From Desulfuromonadales bacterium (lineage in GTDB: Bacteria > Desulfobacterota > Desulfuromonadia > Desulfuromonadales > UBA2197), in assembly GCA_014859605.1 (NCBI GenBank), contig JACUTW010000008.1, positions 1-52,761 on the forward strand: a DNA stretch of 52,761 nucleotides. Direction: 5' to 3'. The notes under the pieces are model-generated. The model was not told where the DNA came from, ran no database searches, and saw only the letters and a program-made list of their open reading frames with translations. The position numbers and the translations under genes are program-made. Below, piece after piece: positions 30,330 through 39,716 of the stretch (its first letter is position 1; the number at the start of each line of letters is the position of its first letter).

Positions 30330-31234
30330 ACGGTTTTCTGGTCGTCGATAAACCTCAGGGGGTCACTTCCTTTGATGTGGTGCGGACGATCCGTCGTGCT
30401 CTCAAGGTGCGGCGCGTCGGTCACTGCGGCACCCTCGATCCCATGGCGACCGGAGTTCTGCCGGTTGCCATCGGTGAAGCGACGCGGCTGGTCGAGTTCG
30501 TCATGGATGGAGAGAAGATCTATCGCGGCACCCTGAAGCTCGGTGAGACTACCGATACTCAGGATGCGGAAGGAACCATTCTCTGTTGCCGTCCGATCGA
30601 TGGGATTGGCCGAACGCAGATCGAGGCCGCGATTTCTACCCTGCTCGGCCCGATTCAGCAGTTGCCGCCGATGTATTCGGCATTGAAGCGTGACGGCGTG
30701 CCTTTGTATGAGTTGGCGCGAAAAGGGGTCGAAGTCGAAAGGGCTCTGCGCTCTATAGAAATTTATCGTTTTAAACTCTGCGCCGTCGATCTGCCCTTTG
30801 TCGCTTTTGAAGTCACCTGCTCCAAGGGGACTTATGTTCGCACACTCGCGCATGATCTTGGTGTACGTCTCGGCTGCGGCGCTCATTTAACCGCGTTGCG
30901 TCGCCTGAAGAGCGGCGCCTTCACTGAAGGAGAGGCGATCCCCCTCGATCGCCTGCGGTGTGAACCGGAATCAGTGCAGCTTTTGCCGGTTTCGGCTGCC
31001 CTTGCTTCTCTGCCGGCTCTCGATTTGTCAACAGAGGCGCTGGTTCGCTTGAAGAACGGGGTACCGCCGCAACGGAGTGAAGTCAGCGACATACAGCCGT
31101 TCCCGGTCGCCGGCAGCCTCGTTACGCTCTGTCGAGATCGACAGTTAGTCGCGGTTGCGCGCTTTGAACCTGAACGTGAAAATGAGGCGCGCGGCGATTT
31201 TGTTCTGCTTCGGGTCTTCCCGTCCAACGCATAA
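30326..31234 (+). CDS. truB: tRNA pseudouridine(55) synthase TruB
   Basis: 302 residues from a TTG at 30326 that overlaps the nrnA stop (TTGA). The catalytic Asp lies in GHCGTLDPMATGVLP. Other family motifs are FLVVDKPQGVTSFDVV, GETTDTQDAEG, QLPPMYSALK and CSKGTYVRTLAHDLG. A C-terminal PUA-like region follows. It makes pseudouridine 55 in the T loop of tRNAs. Confidence 0.96.
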   Translation: MNGFLVVDKPQGVTSFDVVRTIRRALKVRRVGHCGTLDPMATGVLPVAIGEATRLVEFVMDGEKIYRGTLKLGETTDTQDAEGTILCCRPIDGIGRTQIEAAISTLLGPIQQLPPMYSALKRDGVPLYELARKGVEVERALRSIEIYRFKLCAVDLPFVAFEVTCSKGTYVRTLAHDLGVRLGCGAHLTALRRLKSGAFTEGEAIPLDRLRCEPESVQLLPVSAALASLPALDLSTEALVRLKNGVPPQRSEVSDIQPFPVAGSLVTLCRDRQLVAVARFEPERENEARGDFVLLRVFPSNA

Positions 31235-31238
31235 TAAC

Positions 31239-31267
31239 TTTACAGCCTTTTTCTTCTGTGATAAAAG
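31239..31267 (+). promoter_or_regulatory. Putative sigma-70 promoter of rpsO
   Basis: TTTACA (31239-31244) and TAAAAG (31262-31267) are 17 bases apart, just after truB, giving rpsO its own promoter in addition to readthrough. Confidence 0.55.
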
Positions 31268-31273
31268 ATCAAG

Positions 31274-31311
31274 GCTTCATGACCACCGGCCATTTGAAGT
31301 CCGGTACAAGC
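31274..31311 (+). promoter_or_regulatory. Structured rpsO leader, possible S15 autoregulatory site
   Basis: An inner stem ACCGG/CCGGT (31285-31289 with 31301-31305) and an outer GCTT/AAGC pair enclose an internal loop, 26 bases ahead of the rpsO start. Ribosomal protein S15 represses its own mRNA through structured leaders in several bacteria. The shape fits, but no known class is recognised. Confidence 0.4.
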
Positions 31312-31336
31312 AATAAAACTAGAAGGAGGTGGCACA

Positions 31337-31603
31337 GTGCTGGCCACGGAACGCAAACAGGAAATCATCGAACAGTTTAAGACTCACGAAGGGGACACCG
31401 GTTCGCCCGAAGTCCAGATTGCTCTGCTTTCAGAGCGCATTATTTATCTGACCGAGCATTTTCGCTCTCATGCCAAGGATCATCATTCGCGGCGTGGATT
31501 GCTTAAGATCGTTGGACAACGGCGGCGTCTTCTCGACTACTTGAAGAGCAAGGACGTTGAGCGTTATCGAACTGTGATCAAGGCCCTTAAAATCCGCAGA
31601 TAA
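31337..31603 (+). CDS. rpsO: 30S ribosomal protein S15
   Basis: 88 residues from a GTG at 31337 with a strong GGAGG site. The sequence matches S15 throughout: [37 protein letters not shown] and [12 protein letters not shown]15 binds 16S rRNA early in 30S assembly. The rpsO-pnp order is widely conserved. Confidence 0.98.
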   Translation: MLATERKQEIIEQFKTHEGDTGSPEVQIALLSERIIYLTEHFRSHAKDHHSRRGLLKIVGQRRRLLDYLKSKDVERYRTVIKALKIRR

Positions 31604-31607
31604 TACC

Positions 31608-31644
31608 GATAAGCGCACTCTTTGCGGTGAGGAGTGCGCTTATC
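31608..31644 (+). terminator. Perfect 13-bp hairpin after rpsO
   Basis: GATAAGCGCACTC (31608-31620) pairs perfectly with 31632-31644, followed only by a weak T tract (TCTTTCC). It may be a partial terminator or a processing site. Confidence 0.6.
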
Positions 31645-31662
31645 TCTTTCCACCGTCGGCGA

Positions 31663-31690
31663 CTCGGGAGGCTGTCCCGAGAGAGTTTTT
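31663..31690 (+). terminator. Intrinsic terminator between rpsO and pnp
   Basis: CTCGGGA (31663-31669) pairs with TCCCGAG (31675-31681) and is followed by AGAGTTTTT. This is a normal intrinsic terminator shape and would separate rpsO from pnp transcripts. Confidence 0.7.
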
Positions 31691-31771
31691 AACGTGAATG
31701 TTGATCGCGTTTAAGACTGTCTCAGGCCAACCTCCCTAGTCTATTTTCACCGTGCTAAAACGTCGAAAAAT

Positions 31772-31801
31772 TCAATCGTTACGGAATGATTGAGAGTTTT
31801 T
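31772..31801 (+). promoter_or_regulatory. Hairpin in the pnp leader
   Basis: TCAATCGTT (31773-31781 region) pairs with AATGATTGA across an ACGG loop and is followed by GAGTTTTT, about 20 bases before the pnp start. In Escherichia coli a pnp leader hairpin is cut by RNase III and used for PNPase autoregulation. Here it could play that part or act as an attenuator; this is inference. Confidence 0.5.
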
Positions 31802-31822
31802 CAGTAGACAAGGAGTATGACC

Positions 31823-33931
31823 ATGTTTGAAAAAACCTACCATCAAGTTGAAACACAGTTTAACGGCCAAACATTCACGATCGAAACCGGGAAAATGGCT
31901 CGCCAGGCGCACGGTGCGGTTGTCGTTTCTTATGGTGGCACCAAAGTCATTTGTACTGTTGTTTCCGCCAGCAAAATGCGCGAAGGGCAGGACTTCTTTC
32001 CGATGACGATCAATTATCAGGAAAAATTCTACGCCGCCGGCAAGATCCCCGGATCTTTCTTTCGTCGTGAACGCGGTTCTTCGGAGCGTGAAACGCTAAT
32101 CTGCCGTCTCATTGACCGTCCGATGCGTCCGCTCTTTCCCAAGGGTTACATGTTCGAGACCCAGATCATGCCAACAGTCATCTCGGCAGACCTGATCAAC
32201 GACCCTGATACTCTGGCGATGGTTGCCGCCTCGGCGTGTGTCGTCATATCTGATATTCCCTTTGCCGGCCCCATTGCCGCTGTGCGCGTCGGCCGTATTG
32301 CCGGCGAGTTGATCGCCAACCCGACCCGCGAGCAGATGGCGGCCAGCGATCTTGATATTATTGTCTCGGGCTCGAAAGAGGCGGTGATGATGGTCGAAGG
32401 CGAAGCCGATCTCATCTCCGAAGACGCTATGCTCGAAGCGATCTTTTTCGGTCACAATGCGTTGCAGCCGCTGATTGAGCTGCAGTCCAAGCTGCAAGCG
32501 CTGGTCGGCGTCAGCAAGCGTGCTTTCGAAGTTGCCAAGGCGGATGCCGAGCTTGAAGCCAAGATCACTCCGCTGGCTGCCGAGCGCCTCAAGGCCGCGA
32601 GCAAAATCGGCTCAAAGCAGGAGCGCTATGCTGCCATCGATGAGATTAAAGGCGAGATTAAAGAGCTGATGGAAGTCGAATATGCCGGACGCGGTAATGA
32701 AGTCTCCGCCATCCTCAATTCGATTTCGAAACGGGCTCTGCGGCAGATGGTCACCCAGGAGAATGTCCGCATCGACGGTCGCGACATGACGACGATTCGT
32801 CCGATCGTCTGCGAAGTCGGCAACCTCTCCCGTTCGCACGGCAGCGCCCTCTTTACCCGCGGCGAGACCCAGGCTTTGGTGGCTGCGACCCTCGGCACCT
32901 CCAGCGATGAACAGCGCATGGATAACATCCAAGGGATGGAGTTCAAGAAATTCATGCTCCATTACAACTTCCCTCCCTTCTCGGTCGGGGAGACCAGCAT
33001 GCGACTCTTTCCGGGTCGGCGTGAAATCGGCCACGGCTATCTGGCCGAGCGTTCGGTTGCCAAAGTCCTCCCCCAGCATGATGCCTTCCCTTATACCATC
33101 CGCATCGTCTCTGATGTTCTGGAGTCGAACGGTTCTTCGTCGATGGCCAGCGTCTGCGGCGCTTCCATGGCGTTGATGGATGCCGGTGTCCCTCTGACCG
33201 CTCCGGTGGCGGGGATTGCCATGGGTCTCATCAAGGAAGGCGATGATGTTGCCGTCCTTTCTGACATCCTCGGTGATGAAGATCACCTCGGCGATATGGA
33301 CTTCAAAGTCACCGGTACCGCGACCGGCGTTGCTGCCCTGCAGATGGATATCAAAATTACTGGTGTCGATCGGGCGATCATGAAGCAGGCGCTGGAGCAG
33401 GCGAAAGCCGGCCGTATCCACATCCTCGCCAAGATGGCCGAAGCGATCGGGACCCCCCGTGGCGACCTGTCACAGTACGCACCGCGTATCACCACCATCT
33501 ACGTCAAATCCGACCAGGTTCGCACCGTTATCGGTTCGGGCGGCAAGAATATCCGCGGCATTATCGAAGCGACCGGTTGTTCGATCGACATCGAAGATGA
33601 TGGCCGCATCAATATTGCCTCGGCTGATGGCGATGCCTGTAAAAAAGCGATCAAGATGATCCGCGACCTCACCCAGGAAGCCGAAGTCGGCAAGATTTAC
33701 CAGGGGATTGTTCGCAAGATTATGGAATTCGGCGCTTTTGTCGAAATTTATCCCGGCACCGACGGCCTCGTCCATGTCTCGGAACTTGCGCATGAGCGGG
33801 TCAAGAACGTCTCCGACGTTGTATCTGAAGGCGATTCGATCCTGGTCAAGTGTATCGGTATCGATAAACAAGGGAAGATCAAGCTCTCCCGTAAGGAAGC
33901 CCTTGGTAAGCCTGAATCCGCTGGCGAGTAA
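31823..33931 (+). CDS. pnp: Polyribonucleotide nucleotidyltransferase (PNPase)
   Basis: 702 residues from the ATG at 31823, which has AGGAG seven bases upstream; the ATG two codons earlier is too close to that site. Two RNase PH domains are separated by a helical linker. The second contains [20 protein letters not shown] and PGRREIGHG, and the KH ([12 protein letters not shown]) and S1 ([19 protein letters not shown]) domains follow. It is a phosphorolytic 3'-5' exonuclease of mRNA decay and part of the degradosome in many bacteria. Confidence 0.98.
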   Translation: MFEKTYHQVETQFNGQTFTIETGKMARQAHGAVVVSYGGTKVICTVVSASKMREGQDFFPMTINYQEKFYAAGKIPGSFFRRERGSSERETLICRLIDRPMRPLFPKGYMFETQIMPTVISADLINDPDTLAMVAASACVVISDIPFAGPIAAVRVGRIAGELIANPTREQMAASDLDIIVSGSKEAVMMVEGEADLISEDAMLEAIFFGHNALQPLIELQSKLQALVGVSKRAFEVAKADAELEAKITPLAAERLKAASKIGSKQERYAAIDEIKGEIKELMEVEYAGRGNEVSAILNSISKRALRQMVTQENVRIDGRDMTTIRPIVCEVGNLSRSHGSALFTRGETQALVAATLGTSSDEQRMDNIQGMEFKKFMLHYNFPPFSVGETSMRLFPGRREIGHGYLAERSVAKVLPQHDAFPYTIRIVSDVLESNGSSSMASVCGASMALMDAGVPLTAPVAGIAMGLIKEGDDVAVLSDILGDEDHLGDMDFKVTGTATGVAALQMDIKITGVDRAIMKQALEQAKAGRIHILAKMAEAIGTPRGDLSQYAPRITTIYVKSDQVRTVIGSGGKNIRGIIEATGCSIDIEDDGRINIASADGDACKKAIKMIRDLTQEAEVGKIYQGIVRKIMEFGAFVEIYPGTDGLVHVSELAHERVKNVSDVVSEGDSILVKCIGIDKQGKIKLSRKEALGKPESAGE

Positions 33932-33943
33932 ATCGTTGCGGCT

Positions 33944-35209
33944 ATGATCCAGAAATCGGTTCTCGATAACGGTATCCGGATAGTCAGTGAAAAGATCCCG
34001 GCGGTTCGCTCTGCGGCCGTCGGGATCTGGATCGAGACCGGTGCCCGCCATGAAATGCCGCAAGTCAGCGGCATTTCTCACCTTGTCGAGCACATGCTCT
34101 TCAAGGGGACGCAGACGCGTGACGCCCGGTCCATTGCCAAAACCATCGATTCAGTCGGCGGCGTTCTCAACGGCTTCACCAGTCGGGAATATACCTGTTA
34201 CTACGCCAAGGTTCTTGGCGAAAAGCTGCCGCTGGCCATCGACCTCCTCGCCGACATGGTGCAGAATTCGATCTTCGATCCCGAAGAGCTCGAAAAGGAG
34301 CGGCGGGTCATCCTGCAGGAGATCGGGATGGTCGAAGACTCCCCCGATGAACTCAGTTACGACCTCTTCAACCAAACCTTCTGGCAAAATCATCCCCTTG
34401 GCAACTCCATCACCGGTACCGCCGCATCTATAGAATCCCTCACCCGCGACGATCTCTGCGCTTTTGTACGCGAGCGCTATTGTGGCGAAGGGATGGTTAT
34501 CGTTGCGGCCGGGAATGTCGATCATCGTCAAGTCGTCGACCTGATCACCGCGGCTTTTTCCGATATTCGCCCGACCCTGCCGGAGGTCGCCACGCTGTTG
34601 CCCGATTACGGGCGTCACCTTAATCTTCACGAAAAAGAACTCGAACAGGTGCATATCTGTCTCGGCACCCGTCTCCTGCCGCAGGATCATCCCAATCGTT
34701 TTGCCGCCTACCTCCTCAATATGATTCTTGGCGGCGGCATGAGTTCCCGTCTTTTTCAGTCGATCCGCGAAAATCTCGGGTTAGCTTATTCGATCTACAG
34801 TTCGGTTGACGCCCATTCTGATGCCGGCGCTTTGGTCGTTTATGCCGCTGTCGCCCCGGCGGATACCCGGCAGACCGTCGATGAAATCCTCAAAGAACTG
34901 GCTAAATTTCGCACTCAGCCGATCCTTGCGGAGGAATTGGCTGTTGCCAAAGATCAGCTTCAAGGAAATATTCTCCTGTCACTGGAGAGCTCTGACACCT
35001 GCATGTCCCTGTTGGCCCGCAATGAAATTTATCTCGGACGCATCTTCCCGGTTCGCGAACTGCAGCGCGGTATTGAGAAGGTGACGGTAGAGGATATTCA
35101 TCGCCTGGCCGAGTTTGTCATCAAGGACGAATATCTCAATCTGCAGATTCTTGGCCGTGTCCAGCCGCAGGATTTTGACCTGTCGCAACTCACGGTCGAA
35201 GGGCGTTAG
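33944..35209 (+). CDS. M16-family zinc peptidase (processing-protease type)
   Basis: 421 residues, matching the YmxG/mitochondrial processing peptidase-beta type. The zinc motif is HLVEH followed by MLFKGT, with the distal Glu in the [17 protein letters not shown] stretch. The C-terminal half has [22 protein letters not shown]. Genes of this type follow pnp and precede dut in many bacteria, as here. The physiological substrate is not settled. It begins 12 bases after pnp. Confidence 0.94.
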   Translation: MIQKSVLDNGIRIVSEKIPAVRSAAVGIWIETGARHEMPQVSGISHLVEHMLFKGTQTRDARSIAKTIDSVGGVLNGFTSREYTCYYAKVLGEKLPLAIDLLADMVQNSIFDPEELEKERRVILQEIGMVEDSPDELSYDLFNQTFWQNHPLGNSITGTAASIESLTRDDLCAFVRERYCGEGMVIVAAGNVDHRQVVDLITAAFSDIRPTLPEVATLLPDYGRHLNLHEKELEQVHICLGTRLLPQDHPNRFAAYLLNMILGGGMSSRLFQSIRENLGLAYSIYSSVDAHSDAGALVVYAAVAPADTRQTVDEILKELAKFRTQPILAEELAVAKDQLQGNILLSLESSDTCMSLLARNEIYLGRIFPVRELQRGIEKVTVEDIHRLAEFVIKDEYLNLQILGRVQPQDFDLSQLTVEGR

Positions 35210-35210
35210 C

Positions 35211-35660
35211 ATGACCGCAGCGACTTTAACGGTGCAGGTGCGCCGCCTCTCTGGTACAGCGATCCTCCCCCGCTACATGACCGAGCTTGCCGCTGGTGTG
35301 GACCTCCATGCCGACCTGGCAGCGGACATCAGTCTGGCGCCGGGGGAGCGCACTCTCGTCCCGACTGGTCTTGCCCTGGCAATCCCCGCTGGCTTCGAAG
35401 GGCAGGTCCGTCCCCGCTCCGGCCTCGCCTTGAAAAAGGGGATAGCGCTGGTGAATTCGCCCGGCACCATCGATGCCGACTACCGCGGTGAAGTCGGGAT
35501 TATTATCATCAATCTTGGCCAGGAGATCGTGACAATCGCTCCGGGTGAACGCATCGCCCAGTTGATCATTGCCCCGGTGGTCAGAGCGAAATTTGTTGCC
35601 GTCGACGAGCTCGATACCACCCGGCGCAATGCCGGCGGTTTCGGCCATACCGGAGGATAA
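35211..35660 (+). CDS. dut: Deoxyuridine 5'-triphosphate nucleotidohydrolase
   Basis: 149 residues from the ATG one base after the M16 stop. dUTPase motifs are in order: AAGVDLHAD (I), [11 protein letters not shown] (II), [15 protein letters not shown] (III), GERIAQLII (IV) and the C-terminal arm AGGFGHTGG (V). It hydrolyses dUTP to dUMP and keeps uracil out of DNA as a homotrimer. Confidence 0.97.
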   Translation: MTAATLTVQVRRLSGTAILPRYMTELAAGVDLHADLAADISLAPGERTLVPTGLALAIPAGFEGQVRPRSGLALKKGIALVNSPGTIDADYRGEVGIIIINLGQEIVTIAPGERIAQLIIAPVVRAKFVAVDELDTTRRNAGGFGHTGG

Positions 35661-35662
35661 GC

Positions 35663-35959
35663 ATGGCGCATAGCTGTGACTGTGGCACAACGAATGGCAA
35701 GCCCCTCGACGAGCTGGTGGAATTCCCCTGCGATTACATCTTTAAAGCCTTTGGTCCCAATAATGAGACCTTTGTGGACCGCGTCCGTGCGGCGGTCGGC
35801 GCTACCGTCTTTGCCCCTCTCGACGCCATCAAGGTGCGCCCCAGCAGCAAGGGGGAGTATCAGTGTGTGACCGTTGTCGTCCGTTTGCAGAATGTCGAAC
35901 AGCTCAAAACCATCTATCACGATTTGCAGCAGCTCGCCGAGCTGAAATACCTCCTCTAA
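35663..35959 (+). CDS. DUF493 (YbeD-like) protein
   Basis: 98 residues. Family features are the LVEFPCDYIFKAFG segment and the SSKGEYQCVTVVV strand. The N-terminal CDCGTTNG segment is an added Cys pair. DUF493 proteins are small ferredoxin-like-fold proteins, some associated with lipoylation in enterobacteria; here the role is unknown. It starts two bases after dut. Confidence 0.85.
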   Translation: MAHSCDCGTTNGKPLDELVEFPCDYIFKAFGPNNETFVDRVRAAVGATVFAPLDAIKVRPSSKGEYQCVTVVVRLQNVEQLKTIYHDLQQLAELKYLL

Positions 35960-35981
35960 AGCCACTCAAGCGGGGTCGCCG

Positions 35982-36596
35982 ATGATTATACCTGTTCATG
36001 CCGATAATCCGCAGCCGCGCCAGATCAGCCGCATTGTCGAGACGTTGCGTAAAGGCGGGGTTATCGCTTATCCGACCGATACCATCTACGGCATCGGCTG
36101 CGACATTACCAATCGCAAAGCGATTCAGCAGATCTACCGGATCAAAGAGCGCGATCCGAAAAAACCCTTTGCCTTCATCTGCCCCGACCTGGCCGCTATC
36201 ACCCGTTTTGCCCAGGTCAGCAACTTCGCTTTTCGCATCCTCAAACAACGCCTCCCCGGTCCTTATACCTTTATCCTTGAAACGACGCGACAGACCCCGG
36301 AGATCCTCACCACCAAGCGGAAGACTGTCGGCATCCGTATCCCCGATAATCGTATTGCTTTAGCAATTGTCACCGAACTTGGCGAACCTCTCGTCACCAC
36401 CAGTGTTAACCTTTCCGGCAGCAACCCCCTCTGCGATCCTTATGATATTGAAGATGAATTCGGCCAGCAACTCGACATGGTGGTCGATGGCGGCATCCTT
36501 ATGGGCGATCCTTCAACCGTGATCAGTCTGGTCGGAGACCGCATTGAAATCTTGCGGCAGGGCTGCGGAGAAACCTCCTGGATCACCGAAGGATAG
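35982..36596 (+). CDS. Sua5/YciO/YrdC-family protein (threonylcarbamoyladenylate synthase-like)
   Basis: 204 residues, a single YrdC domain with VIAYPTDTIYGIGCD, IYRIKERDPKKPF, RLPGPYTFIL, VGIRIPDN and TSVNLSG. TsaC/Sua5 members make the threonylcarbamoyl-AMP used for tRNA t6A37. The KERDPKKPFAFIC stretch is closer to the YciO subgroup, whose in vivo role is less certain. It lies 22 bases after the DUF493 gene. Confidence 0.88.
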   Translation: MIIPVHADNPQPRQISRIVETLRKGGVIAYPTDTIYGIGCDITNRKAIQQIYRIKERDPKKPFAFICPDLAAITRFAQVSNFAFRILKQRLPGPYTFILETTRQTPEILTTKRKTVGIRIPDNRIALAIVTELGEPLVTTSVNLSGSNPLCDPYDIEDEFGQQLDMVVDGGILMGDPSTVISLVGDRIEILRQGCGETSWITEG

Positions 36597-36600
36597 CTTG

Positions 36601-37056
36601 ATGATCTATCGCTGCGCCCGACTTCTCCTGGTCACGCTGACCGTTCTTTTCTGCCTCTGTGGGCCATCTGTCGCCGCACCCCCGATCGCATTGGCCAAAC
36701 CGGCAGAGATGGGGGGCGTCGGTCTGCAGGTGGTGCCGATTGCCAGCGGTGAGATTGTCGTCATTGCCGTCTTGGCGAAATCCCCGGCCGATAGGGCCAA
36801 GCTGCGCCCCGGTGATCTGATTATCGCCGTTGACGGCGTCGCTTTACGCGGCAGCAAGTTTGCTGATGTCACCAAAAACCGGCTTTGGGGCAAGGTCGGC
36901 AGCAAGGTCAAGCTGACCTGGCAGCGCCCCGGCGTGGCCGGTAAGAAGAGTGCACAGCTGGTGCGGGCAGCCCTCAAGAATGAACCGGCACAAGATCTTG
37001 AGGTCCAGCTGCTGGTGCCGGTCGCGACTCCTGTTTCTGAGGTAACTAAACAATGA
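36601..37056 (+). CDS. Secreted single-PDZ protein
   Basis: 151 residues from the ATG at 36601. A signal peptide (cleavage near SVAAPP) is followed by one PDZ domain (about 35-120: GGVGLQVVPI, VLAKSPADRAKLRPGDLIIAVDG, KVGSKVKLTW). No protease domain is attached. The next gene starts inside its last codons, so the two are translationally coupled and may work together. Confidence 0.8.
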   Translation: MIYRCARLLLVTLTVLFCLCGPSVAAPPIALAKPAEMGGVGLQVVPIASGEIVVIAVLAKSPADRAKLRPGDLIIAVDGVALRGSKFADVTKNRLWGKVGSKVKLTWQRPGVAGKKSAQLVRAALKNEPAQDLEVQLLVPVATPVSEVTKQ

Positions 37057-37445
37057 GCGGCAAAGAGATCACCCTCACTTTTTACGGACGACGTTTTTTT
37101 CGGGAAGATTGGCGCATCGATTTCGACCGGGCCAGCATCGATACCTGGGTGAGCAAGTTGCAGGGCGAATACACCCCTTTTCAGATAAGTGTTCAAGGGC
37201 GCTGGCAGGAAGATGTCGTCCTTGAGCTTAATGGCTATGCCGACCTCCTCAACTGTGTGCGACTCAGTTCCCCGCAAGACGGCATAAGTAACCTGTGTCT
37301 CGGTCATATCATCGGCAAGAGTGCCAACTGTAATCTCGAGGAGGATATCCGCCGCGGTGTCAGTCGCGTCGCCTTTGCCCCGGAAATGGTAGAACCGGAC
37401 GGGGAGAATAAGCGGGTCTGTCACAACTGCGGCTGTGGGTGTTGA
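37053..37445 (+). CDS. Small protein with Cys-rich C-terminal tail, unknown
   Basis: 130 residues, with an ATGA overlap with the PDZ gene. No signal peptide. The sequence is mixed alpha/beta with aromatic residues near the N-terminus (LTFYGRRFFREDW) and ends in CHNCGCGC, five Cys-containing positions suited to metal or Fe-S binding. No family recognised. Confidence 0.7.
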   Translation: MSGKEITLTFYGRRFFREDWRIDFDRASIDTWVSKLQGEYTPFQISVQGRWQEDVVLELNGYADLLNCVRLSSPQDGISNLCLGHIIGKSANCNLEEDIRRGVSRVAFAPEMVEPDGENKRVCHNCGCGC

Positions 37446-37454
37446 GGAAGAGGA

Positions 37455-37507
37455 TGTAGGAGCGACCTCCAGGTCGCAATCATCGCAGACTGGAGCCGGC
37501 TCCTACA
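37455..37507. repeat. REP-like palindromic repeat
   Basis: TGTAGGAGC at 37455-37463 matches inverted GGCTCCTACA at 37498-37507, with an inner GACCTCCAGGTC palindrome. This sequence type (GTAGGAGCGACCTCCAGGTCGC) resembles dispersed extragenic palindromes of many proteobacteria. Only one copy is seen here. Confidence 0.6.
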
Positions 37508-37544
37508 GTTCACCCACAAATCGCCGGAGCAACATTAAGCGAGC

Positions 37545-37576
37545 GGGGCGACTCATCATAGAGCCGCCCCTTTTTT
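37545..37576 (+). terminator. Intrinsic terminator of the long rightward gene run
   Basis: A 10-bp stem with one mismatch (GGGGCGACTC, 37545-37554, with GAGCCGCCCC, 37561-37570) is followed by six T residues. It closes the Sua5-PDZ-Cys-tail group. Confidence 0.8.
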
Positions 37577-37870
37577 GCATTCAGGCACGATATGATTCAG
37601 CCGGCATTTTAGTTGAATGAATCGTTTCAAACGGTTAGGATACTGAAGTATTTGTGCAAACATAAAATATCCTTACGTCTACGCTTTCATGGGATAGGTG
37701 CGGTCATTTTGCCATTTGTAGACGTACTGAATTTTATCGAGGCTCTTGCCAAAATTGGTCAAACGCCGATTTGTAGAGTTTCGCAATATAATCGTGAAGA
37801 CAAGTCAGACCGGCACATTGTGGTTTTCTACGGTGACGGAAGATGAAATTGCGGATAGAGGGGGGAAATA
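37577..37870. other. AT-richer gap, no confident gene
   Basis: Base composition drops relative to its surroundings. One 77-codon frame (37613-37846, TTG start) exists but has no ribosome site and no recognisable features. The stretch probably holds the promoter of the toxin-antitoxin remnant that follows. Confidence 0.4.
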
Positions 37871-38134
37871 ATGAAGATTAAATACTCGGAAATCGCTGAA
37901 AAGCAGATCAAGCGAATTGCCAAAGGTGACAGAAAAAGTACAGTATTGATTCTCGCGGCCATTGAAAGATATGCTGAAAACCCTTCCACGGCATAGAATG
38001 TCAAGGAGTTGAAGGGGAACCTGGTTTCATTCAAACGACTTCGCGTTGGCAACTACCGCGTTATTTTTGATGAATCAGGGAACATTATGTTTATCTACGA
38101 AATTAAACACCGGCAGGAGGCATACAATGATTAA
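37871..38134 (+). pseudogene. RelE/ParE-superfamily toxin gene with internal TAG stop
   Basis: Read through from the ATG at 37871, the frame gives 87 codons with the RelE/ParE pattern. The N-terminal part is helical (YSEIAEKQIKRI). After a TAG at codon 42 (37994-37996) come KELKGN, FKRLRVGNYRVIF and the end IYEIKHRQEAYND. The stop falls between the helical half and the catalytic beta sheet, so the 41-residue product should be inactive. The frame is otherwise intact, suggesting recent loss. It overlaps the antitoxin gene by eight bases in toxin-first order. Confidence 0.85.
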
Positions 38135-38312
38135 AACACAAATTGTTCGTGAAGGCAGAAAACCGGTGGCGGTTATTCTTGATTACGAGGAATACCTGAG
38201 ATTAAAGGGGATTGCGGAAGACAAGGAGGACTATGTCACCGCGCTGTATGTAAAGAATACCAACAAAACATGGAAAGATCATGATCAACTGAAGAATGAA
38301 CTCGATTTGTGA
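38127..38312 (+). CDS. Antitoxin of the broken RelE-type module (Phd/RelB-like)
   Basis: 61 residues from the ATG at 38127, with AGGAGG six bases upstream. The N-terminal part VREGRKPVAVILDYEEYLRLK resembles Phd/YefM/RelB-type antitoxin dimerisation segments. The C-terminus is acidic and Lys-rich, as expected for a toxin-wrapping tail. It stays open although its toxin is interrupted. Confidence 0.72.
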   Translation: MIKTQIVREGRKPVAVILDYEEYLRLKGIAEDKEDYVTALYVKNTNKTWKDHDQLKNELDL

Positions 38313-38351
38313 TTGCAGCGAAATATTGAGATGGGTTTGAAGGGATGTTTT

Positions 38352-39716
38352 ATGAACAAAATCGGCCGTAACGATCTCTGCTCTTGCGGGAGCGGGCAAA
38401 AATTCAAAAAGTGTTGCCTGGCAAAGATTGACCAGTTCGAGTCGCGGCGGCGCGAAGAGCGTCAGGCGATCCAGACCGCCATCGACTGGCTGCAAGAGAC
38501 CTATCCCGACGAAGCCGCCGCCGCTTTGTATTTTGATTTTATGGATGAACCGGATGAAGAGAGACAGGCTGCTATCGACGCGCTCTCCGATCGTTTCGAA
38601 AACGCTGTAGACGTCAATATCGGCGAATGGCTGCTGGCGGATGCGCAGCTCACCGTCAATGGCCAAGATGTCGCCGCGAGCGAGCTGATCCTCGGCAAAG
38701 GGGGGCCACTGCTGCCGGCCCGTGGACGCGAGTGGTTGCAGGAACTGGCAAAACGCCCTTTAGCGCTTTATGAGGTGAAAGAGGTTTTGAAGGAGAAGGG
38801 ATTGATCCTTGCCGACATGCTGCACCCGGATCTCCCCCCGGTCGAGATCCGGGAAAAGGCGGCAACCAGATTTTTGCGGCCCTGGGATACGTTCGGAGCT
38901 CGTCTCCTTTGGCAGGATGACAGTTTTGTCATGAGCGGCGCGGTCTATCCAATGGATCGGGAGGCGGCACTTGACTGCCTTGCCGAGATAGCCAGTGAGT
39001 TGAAGCATGAAAATGGCGATGCCACGCTGGAGCGCTATATTACAACCTGCACTATCATCGATTACTGGCTCGATTCGCTTTTGGAAACACGGCCACTTCC
39101 TGAGCTAGTGGATGCTGAGACCGGGGACAAGATCCACTTGACCACCGATCATTATCGGGTGACCGATTGGCCGAAGCTGGACAGCGTTCTTGCTGAGCAG
39201 GACGATGTTACTGGCGATCGTAACGAAGGATGGAACCGTTTTGTCGAGCTGGAGGAGGGCCAATATCGCACTCGTGCCTATTTGATGGTAAAAGGAGTTG
39301 ATTCTCTGGAGGTCTTCTGTAACACCCCCGGTCTGGCCGATGAAGCAAGAAAGTGGCTGGAAGGGCTTGCTGGGGGGATCGTTCAATACAAAATCCGCGA
39401 ACTCGTCGATCCTCGTTCCGAAAAAGTGCGCAATGCCTTGCAACAAAGGCCGGAATCCGAGATCCCGCAGGAGGTGCAGCGCCAGATTGTTCACCAGTAT
39501 CTTGCCAAACACTACGCCACCTGGCCGGAAATAGCGCTGCCGGCCCTGAACGGGAAGACGCCCCTTGAGGCGGTCAAGGATAAAAATCTCCGGCCGGCCG
39601 TTATTGAGCTTCTGAAGTCGATCGATCAGCTTGAGGCGGGGCGGACTGAGGAGACCGGGGGAGAACCTTTTGATGTCTCATTCCTCTGGGCGCGGTTGGG
39701 GGTGGAGAGAAAGTAG
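38352..39716 (+). CDS. SEC-C zinc-motif protein, unknown function
   Basis: About 454 residues from the ATG at 38352 (an ATG at 38331 is possible). It opens with the SEC-C motif NDLCSCGSGQKFKKCC, a CXCX8CC zinc site. The rest is an acidic, mostly helical protein without membrane segments and without a family I can name. SEC-C tails are best known from SecA, where they bind SecB and ribosomes, but they occur in many unrelated proteins. Its 3' end overlaps the convergent ferredoxin-like gene by 39 bases. Confidence 0.8.
   Translation: MNKIGRNDLCSCGSGQKFKKCCLAKIDQFESRRREERQAIQTAIDWLQETYPDEAAAALYFDFMDEPDEERQAAIDALSDRFENAVDVNIGEWLLADAQLTVNGQDVAASELILGKGGPLLPARGREWLQELAKRPLALYEVKEVLKEKGLILADMLHPDLPPVEIREKAATRFLRPWDTFGARLLWQDDSFVMSGAVYPMDREAALDCLAEIASELKHENGDATLERYITTCTIIDYWLDSLLETRPLPELVDAETGDKIHLTTDHYRVTDWPKLDSVLAEQDDVTGDRNEGWNRFVELEEGQYRTRAYLMVKGVDSLEVFCNTPGLADEARKWLEGLAGGIVQYKIRELVDPRSEKVRNALQQRPESEIPQEVQRQIVHQYLAKHYATWPEIALPALNGKTPLEAVKDKNLRPAVIELLKSIDQLEAGRTEETGGEPFDVSFLWARLGVERK

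Noticed and set aside
37613-37846. 77-codon frame between the terminator and the toxin remnant
   Set aside because: TTG start without ribosome site, no recognisable family; kept only as part of the gap description.
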